Assembly: GCA_043101605.1 (NCBI GenBank)
Contig: JBICIG010000077.1
Coordinates: 1 to 16,751 of the forward strand
DNA: 16,751 nt
Origin: JBICIG01 sp043101605
Lineage (GTDB): Bacteria; Planctomycetota; Phycisphaerae; Phycisphaerales; UBA1924
Reading direction: 5' to 3'
A program made the translations under genes and the position numbers. The notes under the pieces are model-generated. The model was not told where the DNA came from and did not search any database. It was given only the letters and a program-made list of their open reading frames with translations. The stretch's first letter is position 1. Every line of letters starts with the position of its first letter. Positions 1 through 6,406 of this stretch are shown piece after piece.

Positions 1-397
1 AGACCATCCCGACCAGACGCTGCTCCTCGACGACCGGCACATGGCGGATCCGCTTCTCACGCACCACCTTGCGCACTTCCGAGAGCACCGAGTCGGGCGT
101 GCACGCGATCACCCGGCTGGTCATGACATCGGCGATGCGCGTCCGGGCGGGATCCCGGCCGGCGGCGACGACGCGCGTCAGAATGTCGCGCTCGGTCAGG
201 ATGCCGGCGACCGTGCCGGCTTCCTCGCCGCGCGAGGCGGGCTCGACCACCACCAGCGCCCCGATCCGAAGTTCGTTCATGCGCTTGGCGGCTTCGAGCA
301 CCGTCTCCATCGGTGCCGCGGACTCGACCCGGTCGCGGCGCACGGCATCGTCCTCCGACGCGCGCTTGGCCCGGAGCAGTTCACCGACCGTCCTCAT
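1..397 (-). CDS. CBS-domain pair protein (C-terminus cut by window edge)
   Basis: This minus-strand frame starts at ATG 395-397 and stays open to base 1, so only the first 132 residues are present. The protein begins MRTVGELLRAKR. CBS repeat 1 (about residues 18-77) contains 'MNELRIGALVVVE' and 'GILTERDILTRVV'; repeat 2 (from about 85) contains 'VMTSRVIACTPDSVLSEV' and 'KRIRHVPVVEEQRLVGMV'. These are the usual hydrophobic strands and the ERD/RHVPV signatures of CBS modules. Such pairs bind adenine nucleotides and regulate enzymes or act alone as small soluble sensors. No catalytic domain is visible, and whether another domain follows cannot be known. An AAAGGGG stretch about 6 bases before the ATG is a plausible ribosome site. 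The gene lies downstream of tyrS on the same strand, separated by 158 bp that hold nothing I recognise beyond one isolated DnaA-box-like 9-mer. Confidence 0.85.
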   Translation of the reverse strand, partial: MRTVGELLRAKRASEDDAVRRDRVESAAPMETVLEAAKRMNELRIGALVVVEPASRGEEAGTVAGILTERDILTRVVAAGRDPARTRIADVMTSRVIACTPDSVLSEVRKVVREKRIRHVPVVEEQRLVGMV

Positions 398-555
398 GAC
401 TGGCCCCTTTCAGCCCGCGGTGGGAATGTGAGGGAGCGCGAACGCGCGTGCGGGCCAATCCGGCATTGTCCACAGATGCAGGGGGCGGAGCAAGGGAAAT
501 CCCGGGAAATGCGGGCGGCCCGAGCGGCGTAGGCCCGGGAGGCGACGGTGCCCGA

Positions 556-1884
556 CTACTTCCAGCTCGTCAGGTGCCACGCCTTCTTGCCGCGGCGGAG
601 GGCGAGGTAGGAGCCGTGGAGCAGGCGGGCGCTGGTCAGGCGGTCGTCGGCGGAGATCTTCTCGCCATTGACGCTGACCGAGCCGTTGCCGAGGAACTCG
701 CGGGCCTCGCGCTTGGACTTGGCGAGCCCCGTGTCGACGAGCAGATCGATCGGGTCGGCACCGTCGCCGGCGAGTTGCGACTTGTCGTGCTCGCTCGAGG
801 GGACCTCGGCGAGGACCTCGCGGAAGGTCTTCTCGGGGAGGCTTGCGAGATCGCCGGAGAACAGGGCCTGGCCGGCACGCTCGGCGAGTTCGGCTTCCTC
901 GGGCCCGTGGAGGATCGTGGTCGCGGCGATCGCGAGGGCGCGGTGGGCCGTGCGCGCGCCGGGGTTGGCGGCATGCTCGGCTTCGAGGGCCTTGATCTCG
1001 TCCTCGGTCATGAGTGTGAAGATGCGGAGGAACTTGGGGATGTCGGCGTCCGCGGCGTTAAGCCAGAACTGGAAGTAGGCGTAGGGGCTGGTGCGGTGGG
1101 CCGAGAGCCAGATGGCGCCGGACTCGGTCTTGCCGAACTTGCCGCCGTCGGCCTTGGTGACGAGGGGGGCGGTGAGGGCGTGGGCGAGGTGAGTGGGCGC
1201 GTCGTGCTCGTCGCTCTCGGCGGCTGACTCGCGCCGGATCAAATCGATACCCGAAACGATGTTCCCCCACTGATCCGAGCCGCCGAGTTGGAGGGTGACG
1301 CCGTGCTCTCGGAAGAGATGCAGGAAGTCGTACGCCTGAAGGATCGCGTAGCTGAACTCGGTGTAGCTGATGCCCTGCTCGCGCGATTCGAGTCGCTGCT
1401 TGACCGATTCGCGCTGGATCATCTGGTTGACCGAGAAGTGCTTGCCGATGTCGCGGAGGAGGTCGAGGTAGCCGAGCCCGCCGAGCCAGTCGAGGTTGTT
1501 GACGATGGTGGGTTCGGGGAGGCCCGCGCCCTCGAACGCGCGCACGAAGATCGACCGTTGGGCTTCGACATGCTCGGCGACGCGCTCGCGGGTCATGAGT
1601 TGCCGCTCGGCGGTCTTGCCCGAGGGGTCGCCGATGAGCCCGGTGCCGCCGCCCATGAGGACGATGGGTGTGTGCCCGGCGCGGGCGGCGTGGACGAGGA
1701 CCATGATGGGGACGAGGTTGCCGATGGTCAGCGAGTCGGCGGTGGGGTCGAAGCCGGCGTAGAGCTTGCGGGGCGACGCGAGGTGGGCGCGGAGGGCGTC
1801 GAGGTCCGTGGACTGAAACAGCAGCCCGCGCCACTGGATCTCGTCGAGGAAGTCGATGGCGTGATGGAGGTTCGGCTCGGTCAT
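556..1884 (-). CDS. tyrS: Tyrosyl-tRNA synthetase
   Basis: Class I aminoacyl-tRNA synthetase that charges tRNA-Tyr in the cytoplasm. It has 442 residues from ATG 1882-1884, close to the usual bacterial length. The frame is open further upstream, but family alignment begins near 'DFLDEIQWRGLL' (residues 11-22), which favours this start. Visible landmarks are 'AGFDPTADSL' (43-52), the HIGH-equivalent tetrapeptide, which here reads TIGN (53-56), 'GGGTGLIGDPSGK' (78-90), the tyrosine-pocket segments 'QAYDFLHL' (183-190) and 'GGSDQWGN' (201-208), the KMSKS-equivalent KFGKT (249-253), and a C-terminal S4 RNA-binding domain from about 380 ('AKSKREAREFLGNGSVSVNG'). Thr53 and Asn56 replace both histidines of HIGH, which is worth comparing with planctomycete relatives. 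The prepilin-like gene lies 150 bp upstream on the same strand, and a dispersed hairpin element sits in that gap. Confidence 0.97.
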   Translation of the reverse strand: MTEPNLHHAIDFLDEIQWRGLLFQSTDLDALRAHLASPRKLYAGFDPTADSLTIGNLVPIMVLVHAARAGHTPIVLMGGGTGLIGDPSGKTAERQLMTRERVAEHVEAQRSIFVRAFEGAGLPEPTIVNNLDWLGGLGYLDLLRDIGKHFSVNQMIQRESVKQRLESREQGISYTEFSYAILQAYDFLHLFREHGVTLQLGGSDQWGNIVSGIDLIRRESAAESDEHDAPTHLAHALTAPLVTKADGGKFGKTESGAIWLSAHRTSPYAYFQFWLNAADADIPKFLRIFTLMTEDEIKALEAEHAANPGARTAHRALAIAATTILHGPEEAELAERAGQALFSGDLASLPEKTFREVLAEVPSSEHDKSQLAGDGADPIDLLVDTGLAKSKREAREFLGNGSVSVNGEKISADDRLTSARLLHGSYLALRRGKKAWHLTSWK

Positions 1885-1914
1885 GGGAGCGAAGCCTAGC
1901 CGGGTGCGTGGTTC

Positions 1915-1947
1915 GTGGCCTTCGCTTGGCTCAGACCACGGCGCCGG
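1915..1947. repeat. Dispersed hairpin repeat, copy 1
   Basis: This 33-base element lies 30 bp upstream of the tyrS start codon. It matches 12212-12244 at 28 of 33 positions by eye. GTGG at 1915-1918 can pair with CCAC at 1936-1939; in the other copy the arms are GCGG and CCGC, so one pair changed from T-A to C-G with pairing kept. The flanking bases 1914 and 1940 add a fifth C-G pair. This fits a REP-like or RNA-structure element rather than chance similarity. Confidence 0.55.
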
Positions 1948-2034
1948 GGAGTTGCCGCGTTCGGCCTCGCAGGTGAGTCGCCACGCAGACACGGACCGAG
2001 GCGCGGGACTTGGTTCGCAGAGGGGCTCGGCGGG

Positions 2035-2889
2035 TCAGCGGGCTTGGAGGGACCAGTGGGCGGAAGTGGCGCCGTTGGCCCACCGTCGCATGTCGCGGAG
2101 TTCTTCCCAGTCGAGGAGTTCGGCGTGCCCGTCGAAGGTGGCGCCGACGGCTTTGCCGCCGTGGCGGAGCGCGACGAAGCCCGAGTTGTTGCCCGGAGTT
2201 TCGGTCCGGTCGTCGTAGCGGTCGGCCCACTGCACGGGCGAGGGATCGGCAAAGCGCGGGGCGAGGACATGGTGGTAGCCCGGGAGGTTGTCCTCGATCG
2301 CGACGCCGGCGAGGGCCTGGGGGCTCGGGCGGGCCGAGACAAAGACGAGCAGTTGGCTGGGGCGGAGGGGCTGGTGCATGCGCTCGATGTAGAACTTGCC
2401 GAAGAAGCGGGAGAAGCGGCTGTCGAAGCCGAAGTAGCGGGCGTCGCCGCCGACGAACTGGGTGTTCATGCCCAGCAGCGGGAAGAGGCTGACGAGGTAC
2501 TCGAAACTGGTGGGCTCGTTGCGGAGATCGCGGAGGGCCTTGTCGGAGTAGTACAGCCCGTTGAAGTCGTAGTCGTACTGCGGGGCGAGGCGCCACGGGT
2601 AACGCTGGGCGGTCGGCCCGGAGATCCGCGAGCCGGTCGCATCGATGCCGACCGCTTCGCTCGCGGGGAGGAAGCCCGGGAGGACGCGCGAGTCGTGGTC
2701 GTTGGCGTAGAGCGTGAACGCGAGCATCTGCTGCTGGCCGGCGGCGAGTTCGCGGGTCTGGCGGGCGGCGCCGCGGGCCTGGGCGAGGCAAGGGAGCAGA
2801 ATCGAGACCAGCAGCACGATGATCGCGATCGAGACGAGCATCTCGATGAGCGTGAAAGCGGAGCGTCGGGAAGTCGTGTGCGCGGGCAT
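2035..2889 (-). CDS. Prepilin-like protein with N-terminal methylation motif and H-X9-DG signature
   Basis: A 284-residue protein from ATG 2887-2889. The frame is open upstream, but this start places the type IV prepilin signal at the N-terminus: a short basic leader (residues 1-11), a cleavage site A11|F12, then 'FTLIEMLVSIAIIVLLVSILLP' as the hydrophobic helix with Glu at mature position 5. Residue -1 is Ala rather than the usual Gly. The C-terminal part carries the planctomycete/verrucomicrobial H-X9-DG motif (His243, Asp253-Gly254, 'FDGHAE'). Proteins of this type are processed by prepilin peptidase and sit in the inner membrane or in pseudopilus-like structures; their roles are mostly unknown. 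A Fur-like palindrome abuts a possible -10 (GATACT, complement of 3029-3034) in its upstream region, and two secreted paralogues diverge from the same region. Confidence 0.88.
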   Translation of the reverse strand: MPAHTTSRRSAFTLIEMLVSIAIIVLLVSILLPCLAQARGAARQTRELAAGQQQMLAFTLYANDHDSRVLPGFLPASEAVGIDATGSRISGPTAQRYPWRLAPQYDYDFNGLYYSDKALRDLRNEPTSFEYLVSLFPLLGMNTQFVGGDARYFGFDSRFSRFFGKFYIERMHQPLRPSQLLVFVSARPSPQALAGVAIEDNLPGYHHVLAPRFADPSPVQWADRYDDRTETPGNNSGFVALRHGGKAVGATFDGHAELLDWEELRDMRRWANGATSAHWSLQAR

Positions 2890-3010
2890 CGCGGGACTCG
2901 GGCTCCAACTCGGGCCTGCCGACCCGGGGACTATCGGCCCCCGGCTGACCGGGCTAGGACGCGAGTTTGGGCCCGCCGCCAGCCTGATCAGGGGTTCGTT
3001 CGCCAGTCGG

Positions 3011-3027
3011 TTGAGACTGGGTCTCAA
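3011..3027. promoter_or_regulatory. Fur-family-like operator, copy 1 (imperfect)
   Basis: TTGAGACTGGGTCTCAA: eight-base arms around central base 3019, with one mismatch at 3020. The TGAnAnT-N-AnTnTCA layout is that of Fur-family boxes. On the minus strand a GATACT hexamer (3029-3034) lies immediately upstream of the box, so a bound protein would cover the likely start of transcription of the prepilin-like gene. The site matches a perfect copy 88 bp away. The class of regulator is inferred from the motif alone. Confidence 0.55.
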
Positions 3028-3089
3028 TAGTATCTCGGAATGGGGCATGGCGTCTTGTGAGGCAGTGAGGAATTTTGTGTGGCAGGAAC

Positions 3090-3119
3090 TTGATTCAATT
3101 GAGACTGAGTCTCAACAAT
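3090..3119 (+). promoter_or_regulatory. Possible promoter for the secreted-paralogue unit
   Basis: TTGATT (3090-3095) and AACAAT (3114-3119) are separated by 18 bases and loosely resemble -35 and -10 hexamers. The perfect palindrome at 3099-3115 fills the spacer, an arrangement typical of repression by occlusion. The hexamers are weak matches, so this is tentative. Confidence 0.25.
3099..3115. promoter_or_regulatory. Fur-family-like operator, copy 2 (perfect palindrome)
   Basis: TTGAGACTGAGTCTCAA is a perfect 8-1-8 palindrome centred on base 3107. It shares 16 of 17 bases with the copy at 3011-3027. The core TGAGACT-N-AGTCTCA has the 7-1-7 geometry of Fur/Zur/PerR boxes. It lies 92 bp before the start codon of the first secreted paralogue. 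No regulator gene is visible in the window, so the identity of the binding protein is inference. Confidence 0.62.
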
Positions 3120-3139
3120 GTCGCCGATGCGCAAGATCG

Positions 3140-3172
3140 GCCCGCCAACCCCATGGATCTTCGGGGTCGGGC
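3140..3172 (+). promoter_or_regulatory. Hairpin in the 5' leader of the first secreted paralogue
   Basis: GCCCG (3140-3144) pairs with CGGGC (3168-3172) and ACCCC (3148-3152) with GGGGT (3163-3167), leaving a three-base bulge (CCA) and a ten-base loop. It lies between the operator at 3099-3115 and the ribosome site (GAGAGGAGA, about 3192-3200). It could affect mRNA stability or translation. It matches no riboswitch class I know, and hairpins of this size arise easily in GC-rich DNA. Confidence 0.3.
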
Positions 3173-3207
3173 GGCTTCCGGACGCGGCGATGAGAGGAGA
3201 ACGGATC

Positions 3208-4344
3208 ATGAATCGAACGCAGGCGGGTTTCGCGGGCGTCGTGCTGGCGTGTGTGGTCGGGACGCAGGCTTCGGCGCAGTTGTTCGACCTGTCGCTGCCG
3301 GCGAGCGAGGATCGGTGGAACTATCCGTTCAACGGCACGCCGGGCACGCGGTTCCTCGCTTCGACCTTCGGAGCGACGCTGATCGAGGGCTTCGACGACC
3401 ACGATGCACAGTTCATCGTCGGGTTCGATACGAGTTCGCTCGTGCCGACGGGTCAGGGGGCGATGCGGTACCACATCGTCAGCGCCCGGCTGACGCTCAC
3501 GGTGTTCGAGGACCAGACCTTCCGGTACGACCCGACGCTTGATTCGTACCGGACCTGGCTCGACCCGAGCGACCCGGAGTATGCGCCGGACGCGGACCCG
3601 GACGCGCGGCCGGTGGTGGTGTACGGGACGGGGTATCGCGGCGTGAATCCGGCCGACGGGGAGGCGTGGAGTGTCTCGACCTGGTTCGAGACGGCGCCGT
3701 TCGGCGGGACGCCGGTGATCGAGCCGGCGCAGGGCTCGCGGTATGCGTTTGTGGCGACGGTGGATGCGAACGGGCAAGTGGTGGATGTCTCGAACCGGCT
3801 GAAGGAGCGGTTCGATGCGGTGCCGCTGGGTGTGGGCGAGATCCCGGGCGTGACGCCCGGGGACCTGGTGCCGGCGGACTCAAAGGTGGTGTTCGACCTG
3901 TCGGCGTGCGCGCCGGGCGGGGCGTGGTTCCTCCGCGAGGGGCTGGACGCCGGGGTGGTACGGCTGAGCGTGGGCTCGCTGCAGTCAGCGAGCGGCGGGC
4001 CGGGCGGGCCGACGGGCGCGGCGATCTACCCGTTCTTCTACACGACGGAGAACCCGCTGGCGCCGCTGGTGGGCGGCACGCCGACGCTGGAACTGGTCGT
4101 GCGCGTCGGGCCCGTCGCGGACCTGACCGGCTCGAGCGATCCGAACGACCCGAGCTACGGCATTCCCGACGGCGACGCGGACGGTGAGGACTTCTTCTTC
4201 TTCCTCGACGCGTTCACGCAGGGGAGCGCCGTGGCGGACCTGACCGGGTCGAGTGACCCGAACGACCCGAGCTTCGGGCAGCCCGACTGCGATGCGGACG
4301 GGGACGACTTCTTCTTCTTCCTCGATGCTTTCGGGGACCTGTGA
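3208..4344 (+). CDS. Secreted protein: uncharacterised ectodomain plus two dockerin-like C-terminal repeats
   Basis: A 378-residue protein from ATG 3208, chosen because GAGAGGAGA lies about 8 bases upstream and because the start matches that of the tandem paralogue ('MNR'). A signal peptide (residues 1-23) ends ASA|Q. The ectodomain (about 25-300) shares with the downstream protein 'RWNYPFNG.P.TR...TF', 'FDD.DAQ', 'SARLTLTV..'/'YDPT.DSYR' and 'NPGDLVP'-like segments; it looks like an all-beta extracellular domain, but I do not recognise a named family. The tail has two 39/37-residue repeats (303-341 and 342-378) built around 'ADLTGSSDPNDPS' and an Asp-rich loop leading into 'DFFFFLDAF', resembling dockerin/EF-hand calcium-binding loops common at the C-termini of Phycisphaerae exported proteins. 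No enzyme motif is visible. It is probably co-transcribed with the paralogue, with a 64 bp gap. Confidence 0.85.
   Translation: MNRTQAGFAGVVLACVVGTQASAQLFDLSLPASEDRWNYPFNGTPGTRFLASTFGATLIEGFDDHDAQFIVGFDTSSLVPTGQGAMRYHIVSARLTLTVFEDQTFRYDPTLDSYRTWLDPSDPEYAPDADPDARPVVVYGTGYRGVNPADGEAWSVSTWFETAPFGGTPVIEPAQGSRYAFVATVDANGQVVDVSNRLKERFDAVPLGVGEIPGVTPGDLVPADSKVVFDLSACAPGGAWFLREGLDAGVVRLSVGSLQSASGGPGGPTGAAIYPFFYTTENPLAPLVGGTPTLELVVRVGPVADLTGSSDPNDPSYGIPDGDADGEDFFFFLDAFTQGSAVADLTGSSDPNDPSFGQPDCDADGDDFFFFLDAFGDL
4114..4341 (+). repeat. In-gene tandem repeat encoding the dockerin-like modules
   Basis: Two direct repeat units with a 117-base period (4114-4230, and 4231-4341 ending just before the stop codon). 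Both encode VADLTGSSDPNDPS, an Asp-rich loop (DGDADGED or DCDADGDD) and FFFFLDAF. The second unit lacks the two final linker residues and carries a Cys in the loop. Several synonymous codons differ, so the duplication is not very recent. Confidence 0.85.
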
Positions 4345-4356
4345 TCGTGATTTCTT

Positions 4357-4372
4357 CCGGGCCGCGGCCCGG
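4357..4372. other. Perfect 16-base palindrome between the two paralogues
   Basis: CCGGGCCGCGGCCCGG lies 12 bases after the stop codon of the first paralogue. As RNA it could form a six-pair stem with a CGCG loop. There is no following T-run, so full termination is unlikely; partial attenuation or 3'-end stabilisation of the upstream message is possible. Confidence 0.3.
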
Positions 4373-4408
4373 GTCTGGCAACGACTCCATGTGTGAGAGG
4401 AGCAGGTG

Positions 4409-5314
4409 ATGAATCGGATGATGATGATCGCGGCGGTCGGCGCCCTTGCGGGTGCGGCGGCGGCGCAGACGACGGTGCAGTACAACGGCGCCACCTTCGA
4501 TCGCTGGAACTACCCGTTCAACGGGTCGCCCGAGACGCGGGATGTCGCGACGACCTTCTCGCCGGGTTTCACGCCGGGCGTGTTCGATGATCGGGACGCG
4601 CAGGTCGTGACGACCTTCGTGACGGGCAATGACGTTCAGCCCGGGCTCGGCGTCGGCGCGTATCAGATCAGCCGCGCCACGCTGACGGCGACGATCGATC
4701 CGCGCTTCGGCGGGGTGTTCGCGTACGACCCGACGGCGGACTCGTACCGGAGCCACCTGCTGCCGAGCGACCCGGACTGGGTGCCCGACACCGACGCGGG
4801 TCGGGCGATCGAGCTGTTCGGGACGGCGTTCCGCAACGGTCTCAATCCGTTCGCGTTCCACAATCCCGCGACGCCGTTCGCGTTCGCCGACCCCACGCTC
4901 GAAGGCGTGCGGAACGCGTACGCGGCGGGGTTCGTGGGCGGGTCGCTGGTCGATGTGTCGAACAATGTGCGCGATCGCTTTGAAGCGTCGCCGTTCGCGG
5001 TCGGGCAGGCGAACCTGAACCCGGGGGACCTGGTGCCGGGCGACACGACCTTCACCTTCGAGATCGATGTCAACGATCCGAACATCCAGGCGTACCTGGC
5101 CCAGAGCCTGAACGCGGGCGTGGTGTCGTTCTCGATCACCTCGCTGCATTTGACGACGCAGGGCGGGCCGGCGGAGTATCCGGGGTTCTACACCAATGAG
5201 TCGTTCTTCCCAGATGCGCTGCCGTTCTCACTGGAGATCACCGCGACGCCCGCGCCGGCGGGCGTCGCGCTGCTCGGGCTGGGCGGACTGTCGGCGGTGC
5301 GTCGGCGTCGCTGA
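4409..5314 (+). CDS. Secreted paralogue with PEP-CTERM-like C-terminal sorting tail
   Basis: A 301-residue protein from ATG 4409. A GTG at 4406 is also in frame, but the ATG aligns with the paralogue's start, and GAGAGGAG lies upstream. A signal peptide (1-20) ends AAA|Q. The ectodomain is homologous to the preceding protein: 'DRWNYPFNGSPETR' (31-44), 'FDDRDAQ' (59-65), 'YDPTADSYRS', 'LVDVSNNVRDRFEASPFAVG', 'NPGDLVPGD', and a C-terminal 'GLNAGVVS.S..SLH'-like strand. In place of dockerin-like repeats it ends in a proline-containing segment, a hydrophobic stretch and RRRR (from about 280: 'PAPAGVALLGLGGLSAVRRR' plus a final Arg). That is the tripartite form of PEP-CTERM-type sorting signals recognised by exosortases. 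No exosortase gene is in the window. The pair therefore displays one domain by two different routes; its ligand is unknown. Confidence 0.85.
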   Translation: MNRMMMIAAVGALAGAAAAQTTVQYNGATFDRWNYPFNGSPETRDVATTFSPGFTPGVFDDRDAQVVTTFVTGNDVQPGLGVGAYQISRATLTATIDPRFGGVFAYDPTADSYRSHLLPSDPDWVPDTDAGRAIELFGTAFRNGLNPFAFHNPATPFAFADPTLEGVRNAYAAGFVGGSLVDVSNNVRDRFEASPFAVGQANLNPGDLVPGDTTFTFEIDVNDPNIQAYLAQSLNAGVVSFSITSLHLTTQGGPAEYPGFYTNESFFPDALPFSLEITATPAPAGVALLGLGGLSAVRRRR

Positions 5315-5337
5315 GCCCGCCATCTGTTCGATGAACG

Positions 5338-5367
5338 ATGACCCCCGTGCTGCGGCGCGGGGGTCAT
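5338..5367. terminator. Bidirectional terminator-like hairpin between convergent genes
   Basis: ATGACCCCCG (5338-5347) and CGGGGGTCAT (5358-5367) form a perfect ten-pair stem around a ten-base loop. It lies 23 bases after the PEP-CTERM paralogue and overlaps the stop codon of the opposing polyprenyl synthase. Only a short T stretch follows on the plus strand, so it may work as a weak intrinsic terminator for both units. Confidence 0.65.
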
Positions 5368-6392
5368 TTGCTGCGCGTGATGACCGCGTCGGCGAGGACG
5401 GCGAGCAGATCGCGAGCGGGGCTGGGCGGGAGCGTCGCGAGTTGGGCGCGCGCTCGATCGATTCGCACGGCAGCGGCGGCGCGGGCTCGCTCGATGAAGC
5501 CCTGTTGGGTCAGGATGGCGCGAAGCTGTGCGGGGGCGGCGGGGTCTCCCGACGCGGCCCGGCGGAGGAGCGCCTCGGCGGGTTCGGCGCCGCCGGCGGC
5601 ACGCTCGGCTTCGAGCCAGAGGATCACCGGGAGCGTGAGTTTGCCCTTGGCGAGGTCGACGCCGGTGGTCTTGCCGACGGATTGCTCGGTTCCGATGAGG
5701 TCGAGCAGGTCGTCCTGGATCTGGAAGGCGATGCCCAGGTCGCGCCCGAAGGTGCCGAGCGCCGCGATGGTCGGCTCGGGCGCGCCGCTTGCGTGCGCGC
5801 CCAGTTCGCACGCGGTGCCGATGAGGGCGCCGGTCTTGCGGTCGAGGATGCGTTCGTAGCGTTCCAGGGAGAGCGCGAGGTTGTCGCGGTTGGCGATCTG
5901 CGTCAGTTCGCCGACGCACATCTCCATGCTCATCGAGGCAACGGCGAGGGAGGCCCGCTGGTCCTGCAGCGACGCGCAGAGGCGGTAGGCGCCGGCGATG
6001 AGCAGGTCGCCGAGCATGACGGCGGCCTCGTTGCCGCGGAGGTGGTTGACGGTCTTCCCGCCGCGGCGGACGGAGGCCTCGTCGAGGACATCGTCGTGGA
6101 CGAGGGTTGCCATGTGAACCATCTCGCAGACGGCCGCGAGGGTGCGGTGCCCGTCGGAGAGGGCGCGGTCGGGAGGCTCGGTGGCGCCGGTGCTGGCGAG
6201 GCCCGAGAGCAGCACGAGGGTCGGCCGGAGCATCTTGCCGCGGTACCGCTCGAGGTGGCGGATCAGTTCGGCAACCGCGGGCTCATCGGAGGCGAGGGCG
6301 GCATCGAACCGCTCGGCAACGAGGAGCAACTGCGTCGAGAGCTGTGCGGCAAGCTCTTCGAGTTGTTCGGGGATCTCGGCGACGCCCTGCAT
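5364..6392 (-). CDS. Long-chain polyprenyl diphosphate synthase (trans-isoprenyl synthase)
   Basis: A 342-residue enzyme that adds isopentenyl diphosphate units to an allylic diphosphate, giving polyprenyl chains for quinones or related lipids. The first Asp-rich motif is 'HDDVLDEASVRRG' (D100, D101, D104) and the second is 'QIQDDLLD' (D227, D228, D231), followed by 'GKTTGVDLAKGKLTLPVI'. 'GKMLRP' (52-57) is the usual diphosphate-binding segment, and 'RKTGALIGTACELGA' (185-199) the usual K-T-A/G helix. Length and motif spacing fit the IspB/HepT-type long-chain synthases better than short-chain IspA, but product length cannot be read from sequence alone. No Shine-Dalgarno is obvious before ATG 6390-6392. 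The methyltransferase gene ends 14 bases upstream, so the two are probably co-transcribed and translation may be coupled. Confidence 0.94.
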   Translation of the reverse strand: MQGVAEIPEQLEELAAQLSTQLLLVAERFDAALASDEPAVAELIRHLERYRGKMLRPTLVLLSGLASTGATEPPDRALSDGHRTLAAVCEMVHMATLVHDDVLDEASVRRGGKTVNHLRGNEAAVMLGDLLIAGAYRLCASLQDQRASLAVASMSMEMCVGELTQIANRDNLALSLERYERILDRKTGALIGTACELGAHASGAPEPTIAALGTFGRDLGIAFQIQDDLLDLIGTEQSVGKTTGVDLAKGKLTLPVILWLEAERAAGGAEPAEALLRRAASGDPAAPAQLRAILTQQGFIERARAAAAVRIDRARAQLATLPPSPARDLLAVLADAVITRSK

Positions 6393-6406
6393 GGCGGAGG
6401 ATAGGT

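Noticed and set aside
466..474. TTGTCCACA, identical to a DnaA-box form
   Set aside because: Only one copy is seen, with no AT-rich stretch and no dnaA, dnaN or other origin genes nearby; a single 9-mer is expected by chance.
3118..3207. Upstream ATG 3118 as the start of the first secreted paralogue
   Set aside because: It would place 30 non-hydrophobic residues before the signal peptide. ATG 3208 has a good ribosome site and aligns with the paralogue's start.
3116..3207. A riboswitch, for example cyclic-di-GMP type, in the leader before 3208
   Set aside because: Only a bulged hairpin is present; the conserved bases of known classes are absent.
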